Positions 9,761 through 19,235 of a stretch of DNA of 20,007 bases are shown piece after piece (the first letter of the stretch is position 1; each line of letters starts with the position of its first letter). The translations under genes and the position numbers were made by a program. Location of the stretch: positions 1 through 20,007 of the IMG/VR virus record IMGVR_UViG_3300025410_000105; one strand, given 5' to 3'. This DNA comes from a virus. The notes under the pieces were generated by a model. It did no database searches. It worked only from the letters and a program-made list of their open reading frames with translations, and was not told the DNA's origin.

Positions 9761-10770
9761 TGAACCTAGTACAAAGAGCCGTTAATGCTGGTGGTAAACT
9801 AGCACCAATTGTGATCCCGCAAGATATAACATCGGGAACTGGCTTGATGAATCCATCTGTTTTTATAGATGATGACGGGGACATACTTGTAAACCTTAGA
9901 CACACTAATTATACACTTATTCATTCTGAAAATACTCAGAAGTTTCCTTCACGCTGGGGTCCATTATCATATGCTCATCCAGAACAAGATAGAAAGCTTG
10001 GTACAACCAATTATCTTGTAAGAATGGATAAAGATCTTAAGGTTACAGACTATTGTTTTATAGACACCTCTAAAAATGATATTCCGCCAGTATGGGAATT
10101 TGTGGGATTAGAAGATGCTCGTCTTGTAAAATGGGATGACAAGTATTATATGATTGGTGTCAGAAGAGATGTAAAGCCTAATGGCGAAGGCCGTATGGAA
10201 TTAGTAGAGATTAAGATTAATAAAAAGAAATGGTCTGCTAAAGAAAAATCACGTATTAGAATTCCCGCCCCAGGCGAAGACAATTCTTATTGTGAAAAGA
10301 ATTGGTATCCTATTTTAGACAAGCCTTATCATTTTATTAAATGGACTTCTCCAACAGAGATTGTCAGAACATACCCAGATCTTCCAGCACGTTGCGATCA
10401 GGTTGAAGTAAAGCTTGCACCACCAGTTCAATCAGATTTGCGTGGTGGATCACAACTAATTCGTTGGGGCAAATTTTATTTGTCAATAGCACATGAAACT
10501 GAACTATTCTTTAATTATCTAAATCAAAAAGATGGAATATACCGTCACCGTTTGTGTGTCTGGGATGATGATTTTAATCTGGTTGGTATATCTCCAGAAA
10601 AGTTTTCCTTTTTAGATGCAAGAATTGAATTTTGTGCAGGTGCAGCAAAGCTAGATAATACACTGCTTATATCTTTTGGTTTTCAAGATAATGCTGCATT
10701 TATTTTGCGGGTTACCGAAGATGTTGTTGATCAGATGATACAGGAGGCATTAACATATGAACTCAATTGA
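9760..10770 (+). CDS. GH130-like five-bladed beta-propeller protein (336 aa)
   Basis: The ATG overlaps the reductase stop (TAATG). The protein resembles the GH130 mannoside phosphorylase/hydrolase fold. It has M-N-P-S-V-F near residue 30 with V-N-L-R-H-T-N-Y, then F-V-G-L-E-D-A-R-L-V (114-123) followed by a Y-Y-M-I strand. E-K-N-W-Y-P (179-184), R-G-G-S-Q (228-232) and a final F-G-F-Q-D-N-A-A blade come after. Classical GH130 has E-D-P-R where this has E-D-A-R. Activity may be glycan phosphorolysis, hydrolysis or only binding; the substrate is unknown. Next to GT4, TPR and FkbM genes it fits a surface-glycan module. Confidence 0.75.
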   Translation: MNLVQRAVNAGGKLAPIVIPQDITSGTGLMNPSVFIDDDGDILVNLRHTNYTLIHSENTQKFPSRWGPLSYAHPEQDRKLGTTNYLVRMDKDLKVTDYCFIDTSKNDIPPVWEFVGLEDARLVKWDDKYYMIGVRRDVKPNGEGRMELVEIKINKKKWSAKEKSRIRIPAPGEDNSYCEKNWYPILDKPYHFIKWTSPTEIVRTYPDLPARCDQVEVKLAPPVQSDLRGGSQLIRWGKFYLSIAHETELFFNYLNQKDGIYRHRLCVWDDDFNLVGISPEKFSFLDARIEFCAGAAKLDNTLLISFGFQDNAAFILRVTEDVVDQMIQEALTYELN

Positions 10771-11329
10771 AGAGTTAATTGAATATACGTCTCATGATAT
10801 GTTTAACCCAGTGCTTAATTTTGAGATTGCTAAGAAATACGAAGAACTTGGTCAAACTGCTGCTGCAATATCATTTTATTTAAGAGCAGCAGAATATGGC
10901 TATGAAACTTACCCATTAATTGTTTATACATCGCTTATTAGAATGTCTTTTTGTTTTGAAAATCAACAGGGTAGAGAACATTCTGTAAGTAACTATTTGT
11001 TGCAAGCAATAGAGTATATGCCAACAAGACCAGAGGCATACTTCTTGCTTTCCCGTTTTTATGAAAGAACTCAAAAGTGGCAAGAGTGTTATACTTGGGC
11101 ACAAGTTGGTTCTATATATGGAGAAAGAGTAGAAAGTTTGCCAGCGGAAACAGAATATCCTGGTGCATATGGATTTTTATTTGAAAAAGCTGTAAGCGGT
11201 TGGTGGCTGGGTAGAAAAGAAGAATCTGGCAAAATATTTAAAGATCTTTTAACAAAAGATATAGCAGAAAATTATAGAGCTACAATAGAATGGAATATGA
11301 AGATGGTGGGATCAAATGTTACTATTTGA
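10757..11329 (+). CDS. TPR-like helical repeat protein (190 aa)
   Basis: The start overlaps the previous gene by 14 nt and has AGGAGG about 9 nt upstream. The helical pairs resemble tetratricopeptide repeats: N-F-E-I-A-K-K-Y-E-E-L-G-Q-T-A-A-A-I with F-Y-L-R-A-A-E-Y-G (residues ~22-50), and R-P-E-A-Y-F-L-L-S-R-F-Y-E-R (~91-104). The last pair is G-W-W-L-G-R-K-E-E-S-G-K (~148-159). Such repeats usually scaffold protein partners. TPR segments often accompany glycosyltransferases, so a complex with the GT4 or GH130-like protein is a reasonable inference. No catalytic residues are seen. Confidence 0.72.
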   Translation: MNSIEELIEYTSHDMFNPVLNFEIAKKYEELGQTAAAISFYLRAAEYGYETYPLIVYTSLIRMSFCFENQQGREHSVSNYLLQAIEYMPTRPEAYFLLSRFYERTQKWQECYTWAQVGSIYGERVESLPAETEYPGAYGFLFEKAVSGWWLGRKEESGKIFKDLLTKDIAENYRATIEWNMKMVGSNVTI

Positions 11330-11987
11330 TATAGGTGCAAATAGAGGAGATGCAGTTGTTGCGGGGCTTGAATTAGGTTTTGATAAGATTATAGCATTAG
11401 AACCTGCACCAAAAATGTTTATGTTATTGCATAATAATTTTAAAAATAATCCAGAAGTTGTCCCGCTTAAATATGCTGTGTCTGATTCTAATAATGAAAG
11501 AATTGAATTTTATGAATGTGTTGAAGATGGTTTATCAACAATTAATATTGAATGGTTAACTGCAGATAATGCATTATACAAAGGAAAACAATATAAAACA
11601 ATATATGCAACAACATGCACTATTGATAAGCTTGTTGAAAAATATGGTTTGCCAGATTTAGTTAAAATTGATGTTGAAGGTGCAGAAACACAAGTATTTA
11701 ACGGAATGACATGCAAGCCCAAAAAGCTTTGTTTTGAATGGAGCCTATTTACGCTAGATCAACATATAGAGCAATTAAAAAGATTGCGTGATGTTAATGG
11801 ATATACTGAATTTGCTTTACAATATATCACCAAACACCTAGAAGAGCCTTTGACTTACCGCTCTCTTGATGATTATGAATTATTACCCACTTGGATTGAA
11901 AATACCAAAGCAGAATGGGAAGGCGGGGAGTGGCTAAAATATGGTCACAGAGCCACAGCAGACGTTGGTATGATATGGGTCAAATAA
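11316..11987 (+). CDS. FkbM-family SAM-dependent methyltransferase (223 aa)
   Basis: The Rossmann SAM-binding motif F-D-I-G-A-N-R-G-D is at residues 4-12 and an acidic strand end A-L-E-P-A-P at 28-33. V-K-I-D-V-E-G-A-E (around residue 116) is the hallmark of the FkbM family, whose members mostly methylate hydroxyls on sugars or natural products. The gene overlaps the TPR-like gene by 14 nt, with GGTGGGAT upstream as ribosome site. Being the last gene before the tail fibres, it may O-methylate a phage or host glycan made by the upstream GT4; this is inference. N-terminal residues before the SAM motif are nearly absent, giving a minimal domain. Confidence 0.88.
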   Translation: MLLFDIGANRGDAVVAGLELGFDKIIALEPAPKMFMLLHNNFKNNPEVVPLKYAVSDSNNERIEFYECVEDGLSTINIEWLTADNALYKGKQYKTIYATTCTIDKLVEKYGLPDLVKIDVEGAETQVFNGMTCKPKKLCFEWSLFTLDQHIEQLKRLRDVNGYTEFALQYITKHLEEPLTYRSLDDYELLPTWIENTKAEWEGGEWLKYGHRATADVGMIWVK

Positions 11988-12007
11988 TCGCTTTTAATAC
12001 TTAGTTT

Positions 12008-12015
12008 GGTATACT
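12008..12015 (+). promoter_or_regulatory. Extended -10 promoter for the tail-fibre genes (leaderless)
   Basis: TG-G-TATACT is identical to the -10 region of P1. The first T of TATACT is at 12010 and the expected start at about 12021-12024 coincides with the ATG at 12024. No Shine-Dalgarno sequence lies between the -10 and the ATG, so the mRNA is probably leaderless. No good -35 or TGTCAGTGG box is seen. Confidence 0.55.
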
Positions 12016-12023
12016 TGTAACAA

Positions 12024-15000
12024 ATGAGCCTGCAATACACCTATACCAGTAATCTCCAAACTACTCAGGGCGGTAATTTCAACTATCCCGCTTATACAGA
12101 CACACCTGACGTTCCAAGAGATATTTATCGTTTAGCCACAGAGCTTGACGCATATTTGGCTGTTAACAAAGGTCCAGGTTATTTAATATTTTCAAGTTCT
12201 TCAAATACATTTTCTTTAGGCTCAAAAACTTTTTCTGTTTCAATTAATGCAAACAACCCAAATGGTAGCGGTGCATATGCAGCAGGTGACCGTGTAAGAA
12301 TAATAAATACTGCTAACTCAGCTCAGTTTATTGAAGGTATTGTTACATCTGTAACAACGAATTCAAGTATTACCGTAAATATTGATACTGTCCTAGGCTC
12401 AGGAACTATCACAACATGGCAATTTAGCCTTACTGGTATACAAGGAATTCAAGGGCCACAAGGTCCCCAAGGAACCCAGGGTGTACAAGGAGTACAAGGT
12501 CCTCAAGGCACCCAGGGTATCCAAGGCGTACAAGGACCACAAGGCACACAAGGTGTGCAGGGAGTTCAAGGTCCTCAAGGCACACAAGGTGTGCAGGGAG
12601 TTCAAGGTCCTCAAGGCACACAAGGTGTGCAGGGAGTTCAAGGAACTCAAGGTGTACAAGGTTCTGGTTATTCGGTAACAACATCTACAACATCTGTTAC
12701 AGTTGGAACAGGTGCACAAACATTTACAATTACATCTCCAGGTGCATTTATTGCAGGAGATCGTGTAAGAGTTGTTGATACAGCAAACACTTCCATATTT
12801 ATGGAAGGAACAATTTCTTCAATATCCGCAACTAGCTTAACAATGAACGTTGATATGGTTTCAGGTTCTGGAACTATTGCAACTTGGAAGTTTAGCATTG
12901 CTGGTGTTCAGGGTGTTCAAGGTCCACAGGGTCTTCAAGGTGTACAAGGCCCGCAAGGAACCCAAGGCATACAAGGCATACAAGGTGTCCAAGGTCCACA
13001 AGGAACACAAGGAGTTCAAGGTCCTCAAGGAACACAAGGTATCCAAGGTGTACAAGGACCACAAGGTACACAAGGTGTGCAGGGCGTTCAAGGACCGCAG
13101 GGAACGCAGGGAATTCAAGGTCGTTCTCACATTGGTGTTACATCAGTAACATCTAATACAATTGGTCAAGGTCCAAAAACATTTGCAGTAACTTATTCTG
13201 GAGATTTTGCACTAGGCGAAAATGTAATTGTTTCTAATACTGCTGCACCATCAAATTATGTAATTGGTAATATCACCGCACTGACATTAGATTCAAGTAT
13301 TACTGTTAACGTTACAACTACAGGTGGATCTGGAACTTATACTGCTTGGACATTTGCATCATCTGGAATTCAAGGTGTACAAGGTACTCAAGGAGTACAA
13401 GGTCCTCAAGGCACCCAAGGTATCCAAGGTGTACAAGGACCACAAGGTACACAAGGTGTGCAGGGTCTTCAGGGTATTCAAGGGCCTCAAGGTACCCAGG
13501 GTACCCAGGGTGTACAAGGTCCGCAAGGAACCCAAGGCATACAGGGCATACAGGGAGTACAAGGACCACAAGGTACACAAGGTGTCCAAGGTACACAAGG
13601 TATTCAGGGTATTCAAGGCCCGCAAGGCACACAAGGTGTGCAGGGTGTTCAGGGACCACAAGGCACACAAGGTGTGCAAGGAAATCAAGGAACTCAAGGA
13701 ATACAAGGTGTCCAGGGTATTCAAGGAATTTCTATTCAAGGAACCGCAGGTATAGCAGGTCAAACAAATGCACACGCAGCAATTAATGCCGTTTCTACAA
13801 ATAGTGGAGCGGGATCAAGTACTTATTTTGCGGGAAGTGCAGATGTTGAAAGCGGAAATGGTATTGGTGCTTATATTGAAGCAAATACAAATGGAGTTAT
13901 ACCAACAATTGATGGAGTAACACTCGCTATTGGAAATCGTGTTTTATTTACAGGTAGAGCAAACTCAATTGAAAATGGTATTTATTCAGTAACTAATTTA
14001 GGGTCAGGTTCTACCAAATATCGTTTTACTCGTGCAACAGATTCAGATAACCATGTTGCTGCACAAGTAGAACCAGGAGATTATGTTTTTGCACTTACTG
14101 GAACTTTATATGCAAATAGTACATGGGTTTTGTATAGCACTGGTTCTAATCCAGATGGTTCAATTAAAATTGGTACAGATCCAATTCAATTTACACAAGC
14201 AGGCGGAATTGGTGCACAGGGAACTGTAGGTCCACAAGGTACACAGGGTGTACAAGGCAATCAAGGTTTGCAAGGTATTCAAGGTTTTGGATATGCACAG
14301 CTTCAGGGTACACAAGGTATACAAGGTTTGCAGGGCAATCAAGGCACACAAGGTGTTCAGGGGACTCAAGGAATTCAAGGAATACAGGGTTCACAAGGTA
14401 CTCAAGGTTTACAAGGTTTGCAAGGCGTTCAAGGTCCACAAGGTACGCAAGGATTACAGGGACTTCAAGGTACACAAGGTTTGCAGGGCCTGCAGGGACT
14501 TCAAGGAAACCAAGGTCTTCAAGGTTTTGGTTATGCACAATTACAAGGTGTTCAAGGAACGCAGGGACTTCAAGGAACTAATGGTAACTATACAATTTCT
14601 GCAACTCCTCCATCATCACCAGTAGTTGGATCAGCTTGGCTTAATTCAAATGATGGTCGTTTATATATTTGGGATGGCGTTGAATGGTTTGAACCTTACG
14701 ATAATTTAAGCGGACTTCAGGGTATTCAAGGACCTATAGGTACTTCAATTGCAACTACGGTTGCAGTTTATATGCCAGGTGGAACTTCTAGCCCACAAAC
14801 TGCTGCAATTAACGCACCTGCTGGTACTTATATTTATCAGTCAAGTGGTCAAAGCGTGACTGCAACTCTCAACGGTACTACTCTTACCCCACCTGATGCG
14901 GCTGCAACTTCATTTGTTGCTGGTACTGTAACTCTCGCTGGTGGTGCAACCTCTATAACAATAGACACTCTTAAAGCCCTATCATCCAATGGAACGAAAT

Positions 15001-15950
15001 TTAGCACTACTGCTGGCAGTCCTTTTAATTCAATTGGTTATTCGTCCTCTGCTGGAAAATATCTTGCCAATCCAGCAGGTTCTAACAGCAGTTATTATTA
15101 TCTATCAAGTGATTTAATAAATTGGACACAATATAGCAAGCCATCTGGTTTAACTAACCCCGTTTATGTTCAAGGCGGTAGTAACGGATTTGCTTGGTGG
15201 GGTGATTTTAATTACGGAACCTCAACAGACGGCATTAACTGGACAATACGCTCATATTCATCATCGGCGCTTGTTTACAGATCAGGTAAGCCATCCAGCA
15301 ATGACAACGGATATTATGTTTATATTGGACCTCAATCGGGTGACATTTATTATTCATCTAATAACACGACTTATACTAAAGTAACTATTTTGTCACCTGG
15401 GCAGGTTTTTGGTATTTACTATCTAAACGGTCAATGGGTTGCTCTTTGTTTTGATTTTTCTGATTACAACTTTTATTTTTACACTTCGTCCAATTTGACC
15501 ACTTGGACTAAAGTTATCGGCAGCAACCCTAGAGTTCATGCAGGCAACTCTCTTTTAACTTACATAAGTGGAACTTATTATTTGTTTTCTAGTGGTGATG
15601 GCGTAGTTTATTCAAGTACGACTTTAACAGGACCTTGGACAACTATTAGTTCTGCTCTCCCTGGCGATATAGGTCAAATTATTCAAGTTGGTAATAATTT
15701 TGCAGGACTTGGGGCTTCTTCATATTACACATCAACTGATTATGGAGTTACTTGGACTACTTATAGCGCTCCCGCAAATGCTTACAGTTCCAATTCAGAC
15801 AATTTGGATCTTCAGTATTTCAATTCAAATATTGTTGAAATGTATTCTGACCCAACCACTACTTACGCTAGTATTGCAAAAACTACTACACTTGCCCCAC
15901 CTAATACTCCAGCAAAACTAATTCTCACAAAGGCAGCAGTAACCTCTTAA
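12024..15950 (+). CDS. Collagen-like tail fibre protein (1308 aa)
   Basis: A modular fibre. Residues 1-60 are a probable attachment domain. Four collagen-like G-x-Q blocks lie at about 139-213, 294-366, 449-569 and 730-852. The first three are each preceded by a beta module of about 80 residues with the same pattern (GDRVRI-TAN, later GSGTI-TW-F). A common phage-fibre domain (V-x-L-A-x-G-N-R-V-L, N-G-I-Y-S-V, T-R-A-T-D) fills 600-728, and a small W-rich domain lies at ~853-895. The C-terminal ~310 residues carry Asp-box/BNR-like repeats ([15 protein letters not shown]), suggesting a receptor-binding propeller. The Y position of the collagen triplets is nearly always Gln. FGYAQLQ interrupts the fourth block twice. 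It forms trimers by family analogy. Confidence 0.88.
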   Translation: MSLQYTYTSNLQTTQGGNFNYPAYTDTPDVPRDIYRLATELDAYLAVNKGPGYLIFSSSSNTFSLGSKTFSVSINANNPNGSGAYAAGDRVRIINTANSAQFIEGIVTSVTTNSSITVNIDTVLGSGTITTWQFSLTGIQGIQGPQGPQGTQGVQGVQGPQGTQGIQGVQGPQGTQGVQGVQGPQGTQGVQGVQGPQGTQGVQGVQGTQGVQGSGYSVTTSTTSVTVGTGAQTFTITSPGAFIAGDRVRVVDTANTSIFMEGTISSISATSLTMNVDMVSGSGTIATWKFSIAGVQGVQGPQGLQGVQGPQGTQGIQGIQGVQGPQGTQGVQGPQGTQGIQGVQGPQGTQGVQGVQGPQGTQGIQGRSHIGVTSVTSNTIGQGPKTFAVTYSGDFALGENVIVSNTAAPSNYVIGNITALTLDSSITVNVTTTGGSGTYTAWTFASSGIQGVQGTQGVQGPQGTQGIQGVQGPQGTQGVQGLQGIQGPQGTQGTQGVQGPQGTQGIQGIQGVQGPQGTQGVQGTQGIQGIQGPQGTQGVQGVQGPQGTQGVQGNQGTQGIQGVQGIQGISIQGTAGIAGQTNAHAAINAVSTNSGAGSSTYFAGSADVESGNGIGAYIEANTNGVIPTIDGVTLAIGNRVLFTGRANSIENGIYSVTNLGSGSTKYRFTRATDSDNHVAAQVEPGDYVFALTGTLYANSTWVLYSTGSNPDGSIKIGTDPIQFTQAGGIGAQGTVGPQGTQGVQGNQGLQGIQGFGYAQLQGTQGIQGLQGNQGTQGVQGTQGIQGIQGSQGTQGLQGLQGVQGPQGTQGLQGLQGTQGLQGLQGLQGNQGLQGFGYAQLQGVQGTQGLQGTNGNYTISATPPSSPVVGSAWLNSNDGRLYIWDGVEWFEPYDNLSGLQGIQGPIGTSIATTVAVYMPGGTSSPQTAAINAPAGTYIYQSSGQSVTATLNGTTLTPPDAAATSFVAGTVTLAGGATSITIDTLKALSSNGTKFSTTAGSPFNSIGYSSSAGKYLANPAGSNSSYYYLSSDLINWTQYSKPSGLTNPVYVQGGSNGFAWWGDFNYGTSTDGINWTIRSYSSSALVYRSGKPSSNDNGYYVYIGPQSGDIYYSSNNTTYTKVTILSPGQVFGIYYLNGQWVALCFDFSDYNFYFYTSSNLTTWTKVIGSNPRVHAGNSLLTYISGTYYLFSSGDGVVYSSTTLTGPWTTISSALPGDIGQIIQVGNNFAGLGASSYYTSTDYGVTWTTYSAPANAYSSNSDNLDLQYFNSNIVEMYSDPTTTYASIAKTTTLAPPNTPAKLILTKAAVTS
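12450..14580 (+). repeat. Collagen-coding DNA repeats
   Basis: Four tracts (about 12438-12662, 12903-13121, 13368-13730 and 14211-14579) are built from 9-nt units encoding G-x-Q, combined into 27-nt and longer near-identical blocks (e.g. three consecutive copies at about 12549-12632). Such tracts are prone to recombination or copy-number change and explain the many overlapping shadow frames here. Confidence 0.8.
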
Positions 15951-15959
15951 GGAGATAAA

Positions 15960-16601
15960 ATGGCTATTAACTTTCCTACAACAAGTTTAACACCAAACGT
16001 AACTACGTACACTTACTCTGGACGCACATGGTTGTGGACAGGTACTGTTTGGCAATCTGTTGGTACCGCTCAAGGTTTGCAAGGAACCCAAGGAATACAA
16101 GGAATACAAGGATCGCAGGGAACTCAAGGAGTTCAAGGAATACAGGGTATTCAAGGATCTTCCTATACTGGACCAACACTTGGCCAAACATATTTATCTT
16201 CTGCACAAACAATTTCAGGTGTTCAAGGTTTAACTTTACAAAATACTACATTACAAGGTACACTTATTGCAGGCGGAGTTGTTGGAACTTCTGGATATCT
16301 TTTGACATCTACTGGAACAGGTGTTCAATGGGCACCAGCCCCAGTTTCACTTCCTTCACAAACTGGTTATGCATTACAGTTCCTTACAACTAATGGAACT
16401 ACTGCATCGTGGACACCAGTTTATTATCAATCTGTTGCAACTGCAGCAACTACAGGCGTTGCGGGAACTCCAAGTACAGCCCGCCCTAAATTAACATTTA
16501 TTGGTGCAACATTATCAGATGATTCCGCCAATAACCAAACAACTGTTACAATTACAAGTGGCGGAAATGCAGAGATAAACACAATTATGGGAGTCTATTA
16601 A
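15960..16601 (+). CDS. Small collagen-like tail fibre (213 aa)
   Basis: The start at 15960 has AAGGAG 6 nt upstream and lies 9 nt after the long fibre. Residues 1-38 form a phage-fibre start module with paired Trp (SGRTWLWTGTVWQ). A short G-x-Q collagen block occupies 39-66. The rest is Thr/Gly/Ser-rich beta structure with a repeated Q-G-x-T-L pattern (residues ~88-105). The C-terminal ~60 residues (PKLTFIGATLSDD, TVTITSGG) resemble fibre-tip folds. It may form a side fibre or pair with the 1308-residue fibre. Confidence 0.78.
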   Translation: MAINFPTTSLTPNVTTYTYSGRTWLWTGTVWQSVGTAQGLQGTQGIQGIQGSQGTQGVQGIQGIQGSSYTGPTLGQTYLSSAQTISGVQGLTLQNTTLQGTLIAGGVVGTSGYLLTSTGTGVQWAPAPVSLPSQTGYALQFLTTNGTTASWTPVYYQSVATAATTGVAGTPSTARPKLTFIGATLSDDSANNQTTVTITSGGNAEINTIMGVY

Positions 16602-16602
16602 G

Positions 16603-16908
16603 ATGGCAACAAGCACACCAAAATTACTTTATAGAGGAGCAGCAGCAACAAGCTCCACATCTGTATATTATGTGCCTTCTGCAACTACAACTATTTTAAC
16701 AGACATTGTTATTGCTAATAATGATCTTAATCAACAATCAGTAACTATTTTAATTAACTCTGTTCCTCTTGTTCCTACAGTTCCCGTTGCTGCGGGTGGA
16801 GTAGTAAATCTTCAATTTAGAACAGCATTAAACGCAACTGATACAATATATGCGTATGCAACATCAACAAACGTAGCCTTGCATTTGAGCGGAGTTACCA
16901 TTGCATGA
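16603..16908 (+). CDS. Beta-rich tail-associated protein (101 aa)
   Basis: The ATG lies 1 nt after the previous stop, with GGGAG 9 nt upstream. The product is Ser/Thr/Ala/Val-rich with alternating hydrophobics (VYYVPSATTTILTDIVIAN, SVTILINSVPLV) typical of a small beta-sandwich. Proteins of this size and type sit between fibre genes in many phages, but I cannot name a family. It could be a fibre assembly adaptor or minor tail decoration. It ends overlapping the next gene by 4 nt (ATGA). Confidence 0.7.
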   Translation: MATSTPKLLYRGAAATSSTSVYYVPSATTTILTDIVIANNDLNQQSVTILINSVPLVPTVPVAAGGVVNLQFRTALNATDTIYAYATSTNVALHLSGVTIA

Positions 16909-19226
16909 CAATAGAACAATATCCTTCATCCAATAACATAGCAACAACTACTGTCTGGAAATACACAGCCACAGGGTCTGAATTAACACTATCTGGATAT
17001 GATAACTATTCGCAAGCTTTACAATTTACGGCGGGATCTGAACAGGTATACCTCAACGGAGTCCTTCTAGTAAGAAATCTAGATTATACTCCAGCAGCAA
17101 ATGGTCTATCTATTACATTCCCAACAAATCTTGCATATAATGACTTTGTACAAATTTATTGTTATTCTAACTATTCTATTGCATCTGTAGCATCATCATC
17201 TATTACTGGACTTATTCAAAATGCTCAACTTTCTAATTCATCTATAACTATCGGTAATCAGTCAATATCTTTGGGTAATGCTATAACAACATTGACAGGT
17301 ACATCTATATCTGGATCTACAAATACTTTGACTAACATTCCTAATTCCGCCCTTTCTAATTCATCAATAATTATTAATGGTAATCCAATATCATTGGGTG
17401 GAACAGTAAATATTACAACACCAAATACAATTTTATCTCAAAAAGGTGGACTAATTGTTGGAACTGGTGGAGGATCTGTTGCACAATTAACAGTAGGATC
17501 AAATGGTTCATATTTAATTCCAGATTCTACACAAACATCTGGGTTAAATTGGGCTGGCCCTCAAACTACATCTGGAAAAAATTATGTTCTGAACGGAGCT
17601 TTTGATTCCTGGCAGAGAGGCCCTGGTCCATTTGCATATAGTTCATTTTTAGCTGATAGATGGTTTACGACTGTAAATATTGGGTCTTCGGCTTCTACAG
17701 TAATCCAATCTACAGATGTTCCTAATTTGCAATATAAATATTCTGCAAATTTTACAGTTAATGCAAATATAACTTCTGGAAATATGATTGAATGTGCATT
17801 TAGACAACTTATAGATTTGCAAATTGTAAGATCTTTAGTTGGAAAATCAACTTCAGTTTCATTTTGGTATAAATCAAGTATATCTGGAACTCATAAAGTA
17901 AGATTTTCAACATATAATAATGGTGGAGTAGGGTTTTCAGATTTAACATCTACATTTTCTTATACATCAACTGGAAATTGGCAATATATTACTGTTCCAA
18001 ATTTAAGTCCATTTTTAAGTGTAGTGTCTTGGGATCCAACATATACCGATTCATCATTTTGTGCATTTTTAGATATTGGTCCAAATAATGGAACTGCATT
18101 ATTATCAACAGATTATTTTAGAGTTACTGGAGTTCAAATAGAAGAAGGATTGGTTTGTACACCATTTTCAAGAAATGGTGGGCAATTACAAGGTGAGCTT
18201 ACTAATGTAGGTTCAGCAAGTTTTGATGGAGTTTTAGTATCTACAAACGCATTAAATAACGCATCTGGATCAGGAACAAACGGCTGGGCTGGGTATCAAG
18301 TAGCTGGTAAAAATCATATAATTGGTGGTTCCATGGAAAATTGGCAACGTGGAATTACTGGTCTAACATCGTATACATGCGATAGATTCCAAGTAAATAC
18401 TGGAACATGGGCTCAATCTACAGATGTTCCAACAGGAGCAGGACTTACTTATTCTCTTTCAACATCAACTTCGCCTTTGTCTGGATGGTTAATTCAACAT
18501 GCCATTGAATTACCAGCAACTGGTTTAGGTGGACCATATGTTGGTTTATATACAATATCTTTTTATGCAAAATTTGCAGCAGGATCAACAATGTATTGGG
18601 CAGCATGGTTTGCAGATGGAATCGGCGGTGGAAACCAAATAACAGTTTCCGATTATACTGGAACAACATCTCCTGCAAAATTTGTTGGAACAGGTGCTTG
18701 GAAAAAATATTCTTATACTGTAAATATTCAAGTTACCCCGTCTGGAACAAATAAAGTTTTAAGATTGGTTTGGTTAGATTTAACTGGAACAAACTTAACT
18801 GGAGGATTTAAAATGACTGGAGTTCAATTTGAACAAGGCGGAACTGCAACAGCATTTGCAAGAGCGGGCGGAACCTTAGAGGGAGAATTAAGAGCATGTC
18901 AAAGATATTACATTAAAAAACAACCAACAACATCTGATGGGTATTATGGGGCAGCAATGGTTATAAATAGTACAACAACTATAATGACTACAATAACTCT
19001 TCCAACAGTTATGAGAACAAGGCCAATATTCTCATTTTCTGGTTTAAGTTTTCTTTATGGACCAAGCTCATCAACGGTATCCCTTTCTATGTTAAATAAT
19101 TATTCAGATCAACTATCTGGAACTATGGGTTTATATATTAATTTAGCTTCTGCAGTGACGCAAGGAACACCTGGGTTTATATATGGATCAAATAGCTCAT
19201 ATATGATATTTGATGCGGAATTTTAG
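16905..19226 (+). CDS. Tail fibre with two carbohydrate-binding-like domains (773 aa)
   Basis: Residues 1-125 are an attachment domain with EQVYLNGVLLVR (46-57) and S-N-S-S-I-T-I-G, shared with the next gene. Two tandem jelly-roll-like domains follow. The first (~224-430) starts K-N-Y-V-L-N-G-A-F-D-S-W-Q-R-G and the second (~468-665) K-N-H-I-I-G-G-S-M-E-N-W-Q-R-G. Both end in T-G-V-Q-x-E-x-G, resembling CBM4/9-type carbohydrate-binding modules often found in phage fibres. The C-terminal ~110 residues begin with E-L-R-A-C-Q-R-Y-Y, a common fibre-tip element. Start overlaps the previous gene as ATGA. It probably binds host surface glycans. Confidence 0.85.
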   Translation: MTIEQYPSSNNIATTTVWKYTATGSELTLSGYDNYSQALQFTAGSEQVYLNGVLLVRNLDYTPAANGLSITFPTNLAYNDFVQIYCYSNYSIASVASSSITGLIQNAQLSNSSITIGNQSISLGNAITTLTGTSISGSTNTLTNIPNSALSNSSIIINGNPISLGGTVNITTPNTILSQKGGLIVGTGGGSVAQLTVGSNGSYLIPDSTQTSGLNWAGPQTTSGKNYVLNGAFDSWQRGPGPFAYSSFLADRWFTTVNIGSSASTVIQSTDVPNLQYKYSANFTVNANITSGNMIECAFRQLIDLQIVRSLVGKSTSVSFWYKSSISGTHKVRFSTYNNGGVGFSDLTSTFSYTSTGNWQYITVPNLSPFLSVVSWDPTYTDSSFCAFLDIGPNNGTALLSTDYFRVTGVQIEEGLVCTPFSRNGGQLQGELTNVGSASFDGVLVSTNALNNASGSGTNGWAGYQVAGKNHIIGGSMENWQRGITGLTSYTCDRFQVNTGTWAQSTDVPTGAGLTYSLSTSTSPLSGWLIQHAIELPATGLGGPYVGLYTISFYAKFAAGSTMYWAAWFADGIGGGNQITVSDYTGTTSPAKFVGTGAWKKYSYTVNIQVTPSGTNKVLRLVWLDLTGTNLTGGFKMTGVQFEQGGTATAFARAGGTLEGELRACQRYYIKKQPTTSDGYYGAAMVINSTTTIMTTITLPTVMRTRPIFSFSGLSFLYGPSSSTVSLSMLNNYSDQLSGTMGLYINLASAVTQGTPGFIYGSNSSYMIFDAEF

Positions 19227-19235
19227 GAGATGTAA

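Noticed and set aside
12450-14580. CRISPR array or mobile repeat
   Set aside because: The repeats have 9-nt codon-phased periodicity and no unique spacers; they encode G-x-Q triplets.
12399-14625. Many long open frames in other frames over the collagen tracts, including Leu/Thr-rich minus-strand frames
   Set aside because: They are by-products of the 9-nt periodic repeats, lack ribosome sites and overlap the clear fibre gene.
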